Assembly: GCA_037179335.1 (NCBI GenBank)
Contig: JAKZHN010000001.1
Coordinates: 62,001-126,000, forward strand
Direction of reading: 5' to 3'
DNA length: 64,000 nucleotides
Origin: Cyclaneusma minus
Taxonomy: Eukaryota; Ascomycota; Leotiomycetes; Marthamycetales; Marthamycetaceae
The position numbers were made by a program, and so were the translations under genes. Shown here in pieces: positions 60,147-64,000 of the stretch. Positions within the stretch are counted from its first letter, which is position 1; each line of letters opens with the position of its first letter. The notes under the pieces are model-generated. The model was not told the origin of the DNA, did no database searches, and worked only from the letters and a program-made list of their open reading frames with translations.

Positions 60147-60538
60147 ATGTCCGAAGGAAGCTTCATATCACCGACTCTCGAAACGGCAACATATTCGAAA
60201 TTGCTATCCACCACAATGCGATTCATGCCTCAGATCTTGCTCGAATCACGCATCCTTCCAGTCTTCCAGCTAGTTCTTCCCACGGAGGTACGCAGAGTCT
60301 TCGTGTGGTAGATGAAGCTCTCGAACATATTGCGATTCGAATCTCAAGTATTACGTGTCTGAATTCTCATTATGGCAGACTTTACTACAGAGGTTATGAC
60401 TTGAGCGACATTCTCGGACGAAAGTCGTATGAGGAGACATGTTATTGTTTGATTTGGGGCGACTTTCCGTCACAGGCTCAACTTGGCCAAGATAGTTTAC
60501 CCCTAATGGAACTTCTGAATGGTGCCCTTTTATTGTAA
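60147..60538 (+). pseudogene. Citrate synthase-like gene, frameshifted and truncated
   Basis: The reading frame KLHITDSRNGNIFEIAIHHN...HASDLARI continues through SLRVVDEALEHIAIRISSIT, GRLYYRGYDLSDIL and KSYEETCYCLIWGDFPSQAQL. It is unmistakably the N-terminal quarter of a fungal citrate synthase. It stops at TAA 60536-60538 after roughly 130 codons, against about 440 in intact enzymes, so the catalytic His/His/Asp region is gone. The natural start ATG (MSEG) at 60147 lies one base out of frame with the rest, implying a one-base loss near 60157. No other in-frame ATG precedes the conserved segment. Homologues in alkylcitrate and maleidride clusters condense acyl-CoA with oxaloacetate; primary-metabolism origin is also possible. 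Downstream sequence shows no further citrate-synthase motifs that I can read. Confidence 0.78.
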
Positions 60539-60732
60539 TTCTGTCTAGAACCTGTTGAAAGGATGGAAGGCTGTAAATACTTACCAGACGATGTGATGGC
60601 TCGTAGGCTTCTGAGCATACCTACCTATATACAAGTAAGTCTGCGAGAGAATCGGGGTTTCGAGAGTGAACTCTCGATAGCCAAAGCACACAGTTCCTCC
60701 TCCCAGCCTTTGAACAATCCAAAAAATCCAAT
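60539..60732. other. Unassigned sequence between relics
   Basis: Short interval without clear similarity to either flanking relic. It may hold decayed exon sequence of one of them. Confidence 0.4.
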
Positions 60733-61023
60733 ATGTTCCTCCTCCATCTCTGACCCATCGCCACCCTCCTAGATCACACCCACGCACTCTCCCTCTCCTC
60801 ATCCAGCCGAAACTCTTCAGTCGCGCCGTAGACCGAGAGGTGAGAATAAGTATAATGATTTGTTCAGAGTGGAGAATGGAAGTTGGAAGGTTTACAATCG
60901 CACTCTGGTTACGCTGGTCAGTATCCTGAGACCTACACTTCCTGGTTCATCCTGGAGCATGGAGGCTGATCTCTTGGTTCCGAATAGGGCACTACTGGTA
61001 ATAGCCAGATTCTCTCGCTTTAG
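60733..61023 (+). pseudogene. Remnant of a second SnoaL-like gene
   Basis: A broken copy of the 54563-55263 gene. LFSRAVD at 60813-60833 corresponds to residues 40-46 of the intact protein. It is followed, after a short gap, by YNDLFRVENGSWKVYNRTLVT (about 60850-60915), which corresponds to YDDLLRKYG.CEWKVYNRTLVT. A GTCAGT donor, a 69-bp intron and a final 36-nt exon (60988-61023, GTTGNSQILSL and stop) match the intact gene's last exon exactly in length and phase. The ~88 residues between LFSRAVD and YNDL are missing, which removes most of the fold. The upstream part (from ATG 60733) contains stops. The exon structure therefore shows descent from a common ancestor followed by an internal deletion. 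Confidence 0.75.
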
Positions 61024-61634
61024 GATTTCTGAGAGATGTATTGTTGGCTCCAAGGTAGCAGCGGGGAAGATTGGACCTGCTGGCAGATTGTTGGAAGAAA
61101 TGAAGAGGGGCAGGGCTGACGATAGTTTAAGAGGGTGCGGTCAGGAGTTTGACCCAATATGACGGTCGTGACCTACCCACATTTTGACACTCGATCTGCA
61201 TGGGTCGGGTCGGATGTTCCCACCCAGGGCTTGAGGAGGGGCAAGGTTGGCGGTACACGGGCGAGACGGGACCAACGACGTGAAAGTGAGACGTGATTAT
61301 GTGTCAGTAGTATAATTGAAGCTTGAAGGATCTTCACTCCCATCACGAACTCATTTTTATTGATGACACACAAGCAAGAGACAGTTTCTGAGAAGTTTTG
61401 TATTTAACCCGATTTTCATGAAGCACCTCTTAGCAGGAGATGCCCTCATAACTTTGCTCTCATCGTACCTAGAAAGGAACCACTGATGGCCACTACTATA
61501 GCAACCAAAGAGAGCAATTTCATACCCCTCATGTTAACGCCCGCAATGACTACCACGTTACATACAGAGAGAGCTGTCCTCCTTTTCATCAGGGACCTTT
61601 GACCCCTTTTCAAGCATAGTTCGCGTAATCCACC
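61024..61634. other. Spacer, end of accessory block
   Basis: About 600 bp between the SnoaL relic and the 3' end of eIF3a (-). Nothing recognised. Confidence 0.5.
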
Positions 61635-64000
61635 TTACTGGCCTCGCAAATGTCTGGGCACGTACTTGCCCGCACCTCCACTAGGCTTCAGCGTCTCCGA
61701 TGGCCTCTCCTCACGACGCACAGGAGCAGCCGCGGGCGACTCGTCCCTCTCATCATCGCGTCCGCTGCGTCCCCTAGCCATCGAGTATCCACCACCGGAA
61801 GCGGTACGAGCTGCAGGTGGGGGCGGGGCAGAGGAGCTGTCGTCACCACCCTTGGCAGCCAAGCGATCACGCCAAGTAGAGGTCTTACCGCCAGCGAGGT
61901 TCAGTCTGGGTGGACCGCCGGCAGAAGGATCGGGGCGAGCATCGATGGAGCCAGTGCGTTCCATAGGCGCGCTGCGTTCAGGCAGGCCGCGGTCCATGGG
62001 CGAGGCGGTACGTTCTGAAGGTACCTCCTTTCCGGCAGCGCGCAGAGCCTCTTTCTCTCTCCAGCCAAGCTTGGCGCCGGCGAGAGGAAGAGGTGGGCGT
62101 CTGTCGCCAGAGTCGCTGCGTTCGAGAGTAGGTGCGGCAGGGCGGATAGGTACACGGGAGGCACCCTCGGCCTTCTCTCTCTGTCGTCGGGCCAGAGCTT
62201 CCTCGGCACGTCGTTCTTGGAGAGCGGCAGCCTCGAGAGCTTCTTGGCGTTCCTTCTCGCGAATAGCCTTGAGAGCAGCCAACTCCTCTCTCCTCTTCTC
62301 TTCTTTGGCGGCCTTCTCTTCGGCCTCGCGGGCAGCACGCTCTTCCTCCTCGCGCAAGATTCTCTCCTGCTCTTCACGTTCGCGTTTCTGGCGGATCTTC
62401 TCTTCTCTGTAAGCCTTCTTGCGCAGAGCAATCTGCTTCTCAAGTTCCTTTTCAGCGTCGCGACGACGCTTCTCGAACTCATCGTGGCGACGTTCGTGGA
62501 CAGATTCACGGAAAGACTCGTAGAAGGGCATGAGACGTGTGAGACGATTCTTGAGCTCGACATCTGCGGCGTGCTTGTCCTGGGCATCCTTAAGAGCCTG
62601 GGCCTTGGTCTTCTCATAAGCAGCTAGATCCTTCTCACGTTGAGCAGCATAGTCTTGTGGAAGCTTCTTGGCCTCTTCCTTGCGGAAGGCTCGCTCCAAG
62701 TGATCGATACGCTTGCCAGTGATACGCAGCTTCTCGTTGATGTCGTTCTTCTCACGCTCCAGCTGAGCAAGCTTCATGGCACGGATACGGTTGCTGTCAA
62801 GATTGTCGAGATCCTCAACATCAATGTCGATAGCCTTTGGACCAATCTTGAGATCAGCAATTTGCTTCTTGAGCTCCTCCTTGCGAACACGATCCAACTC
62901 AGCCTTAAGACGCTTCTCCTCGCGATCCTTTTGCTCTTGAGCCAAGCGCTTGTCTTCGGCTTCTTGAAGCTGTTGCTGACGAATGCGCTTCCGGGTGGAC
63001 TCTTCCTTTTCCTTTCGAGCTTGGATATCAGCAGCCTCTTCCTTACGCTTAGTGATGATCTCCTTGCGTTGCAGAGTCTGGAGATGCTCTTGCTGAGCGC
63101 CGGCCTTGGCTGCAGCGAGCGCCTTCTGGCGTCGTTCCATCACGGCTTGGTTCAAAGAAGGATCAATGTAACGGCAGGTAATGATAAGAGCGTTCGACAA
63201 GCGGGTGAGTTGCGAACGGACAATCTCAGAGGGAGTATTCTGGAGACGCTGGACGGAGCCACTCTCATTTTCAGCAGATCCAGCAGCAGAGCCACCGTGG
63301 ACAGCCTTGGAAGAGGAGAACACATCAGTGTCGAAGCTGAGAACACCAGTAGCGTGGTCAACGCGAATCGACAAATCACCCTTCTTGTTTCCGTTCATGA
63401 TGAACTTCTCGATGGTGCCCTTGGAGACAGTGTATGGCTCAGGGAACTTGGCGAGGTTCTCAACAAATGCCAGATCAACGGTCTCGTAGACTTGGGACAG
63501 CTGTTGGAAGAGACGGGTAAGGATGACTTGCTGAAGAGGCAAGATGTACTTCTCCATCTCAGGGTCTCCACCAATCTTCTCAAGAATGGGCGTAATCTTT
63601 TGGCAGATAGACAAGGGGTGGAAATCAACTTCGAGGATGTTGTACAAGTCTCGGATCTCAGGGCGAGCACGCTTCAGCAGTCCCTTGCTGTGAGCGTCCT
63701 TGAACAGAACGGCACGAGTAGGGGCCTGGGACATGCCAAGCAGGTGCGTAAGACGAGAGTTCTTGTTCTTCTTGGCCTCATCAACGTCAATCAGGGCACC
63801 ACGGGATCGGGAAGTGCTGATGACAGGAATGGCGAGGGCGGAGAGAAGAACGAAAGAAGCAGCCTTGGAGAGATCAGCTTCGGAAGCAGCTGGGTTGTCG
63901 GCCTTCTTGCTTTGACCAGTCGAGACCATAGCGGCCGACTGGCGGAGAAGGTTGTAGTATCTGGACCACGCGGCAGCGTGGAAGAGGTAATTCTCGCCGA
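61635..64000 (-). CDS. TIF32: eIF3 subunit a, C-terminal part (partial)
   Basis: Largest scaffold subunit of translation initiation factor 3; bridges the 40S subunit, other eIF3 subunits and eIF1/eIF4B. The last 787 residues are visible; the 5' end lies beyond the right edge (frame open at 64000, beginning GENYLFHAAAWSRYYNLL). The segment up to about 63150 belongs to the helical/PCI-containing part (RLTHLLGMSQAPTRAVLFKD, DLYNILEVDFHPLSICQKI). It is followed by the long charged spectrin-like helix rich in Arg, Glu and Lys (about 62200-63150) and a Pro/Arg/Ser-rich C-terminus ending GKYVPRHLRGQ, the usual fungal tail. No intron or frameshift in the visible part. Closest neighbour is the accessory block, with which it has no functional connection. 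Confidence 0.97.
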   Translation of the reverse strand, partial: GENYLFHAAAWSRYYNLLRQSAAMVSTGQSKKADNPAASEADLSKAASFVLLSALAIPVISTSRSRGALIDVDEAKKNKNSRLTHLLGMSQAPTRAVLFKDAHSKGLLKRARPEIRDLYNILEVDFHPLSICQKITPILEKIGGDPEMEKYILPLQQVILTRLFQQLSQVYETVDLAFVENLAKFPEPYTVSKGTIEKFIMNGNKKGDLSIRVDHATGVLSFDTDVFSSSKAVHGGSAAGSAENESGSVQRLQNTPSEIVRSQLTRLSNALIITCRYIDPSLNQAVMERRQKALAAAKAGAQQEHLQTLQRKEIITKRKEEAADIQARKEKEESTRKRIRQQQLQEAEDKRLAQEQKDREEKRLKAELDRVRKEELKKQIADLKIGPKAIDIDVEDLDNLDSNRIRAMKLAQLEREKNDINEKLRITGKRIDHLERAFRKEEAKKLPQDYAAQREKDLAAYEKTKAQALKDAQDKHAADVELKNRLTRLMPFYESFRESVHERRHDEFEKRRRDAEKELEKQIALRKKAYREEKIRQKREREEQERILREEEERAAREAEEKAAKEEKRREELAALKAIREKERQEALEAAALQERRAEEALARRQREKAEGASRVPIRPAAPTLERSDSGDRRPPLPLAGAKLGWREKEALRAAGKEVPSERTASPMDRGLPERSAPMERTGSIDARPDPSAGGPPRLNLAGGKTSTWRDRLAAKGGDDSSSAPPPPAARTASGGGYSMARGRSGRDDERDESPAAAPVRREERPSETLKPSGGAGKYVPRHLRGQ

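Noticed and set aside
61666..62412. 248-codon plus-strand frame opposite eIF3a
   Set aside because: Low-complexity antisense of the charged Arg/Glu-rich C-terminal region.

Overview
The window is nuclear DNA of a filamentous ascomycete (Pezizomycotina). Genes have short GT-AG introns, mostly about 50-140 bp. The gene set is typical of moulds: an AA9 polysaccharide monooxygenase, a class II cAMP phosphodiesterase, AusD-type methyltransferases and NTF2-fold isomerase-like proteins. A very AT-rich block of about 2.9 kb at the left edge looks like RIP-degraded repeat DNA. The class (Leotiomycetes or Dothideomycetes seem most likely) cannot be settled from the sequence alone.

Layout. 1-2948: AT-rich gene-free island with a perfect 26-bp tandem array and a sharp right border. 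3.6-6.1 kb: PDE1-type phosphodiesterase (+). 6.7-10.0 kb: AA9 LPMO and a three-exon HSL-type esterase (both -). 11.6-16.9 kb: Ser/Thr-rich single-pass membrane protein and the CCR4 deadenylase (both -). 16.9-21.1 kb: gene-poor spacer. 21.1-25.0 kb: SAM methyltransferase (+), then a head-to-head pair of predicted mitochondrial genes, a tiny LYR protein (-) and a hotdog thioesterase (+). 25.9-28.1 kb: DUF676-type lipase-like protein (+). 28.5-32.5 kb: two unrecognised fungal proteins (-). 32.9-35.0 kb: LMBR1-family membrane protein (+), divergent from the preceding gene. 36.0-36.8 kb: NTF2-like gene with an in-frame stop. 37.9-44.2 kb: MOT1 Snf2 ATPase (-), with 11-nt and 18-nt first exons. 46.7-50.0 kb: Ark/Prk-family kinase (+). 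52.0-53.9 kb: F-box-like protein (+). 54.5-61.1 kb: an accessory block, all on the + strand. 61.6 kb to the right edge: eIF3a C-terminal part (-), which continues outside the window.

Most of the window is housekeeping: transcription (MOT1), mRNA decay (CCR4), translation initiation (eIF3a), endocytosis and actin (Ark kinase) and cAMP turnover. The unusual part is 54.5-61.1 kb. It holds a secreted SnoaL/NTF2-like protein, two tandem AusD-type methyltransferases sharing an intron position, a frameshifted and truncated citrate-synthase gene, and an internally deleted second copy of the SnoaL-like gene. I read this as the decaying or partly duplicated remainder of a small secondary-metabolism locus. 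That reading is an inference; no polyketide synthase, terpene cyclase or P450 is present here.

Gene models marked with exon coordinates were built by hand from reading frame, splice-site consensus and continuity of family motifs. No alignment or database search was run.
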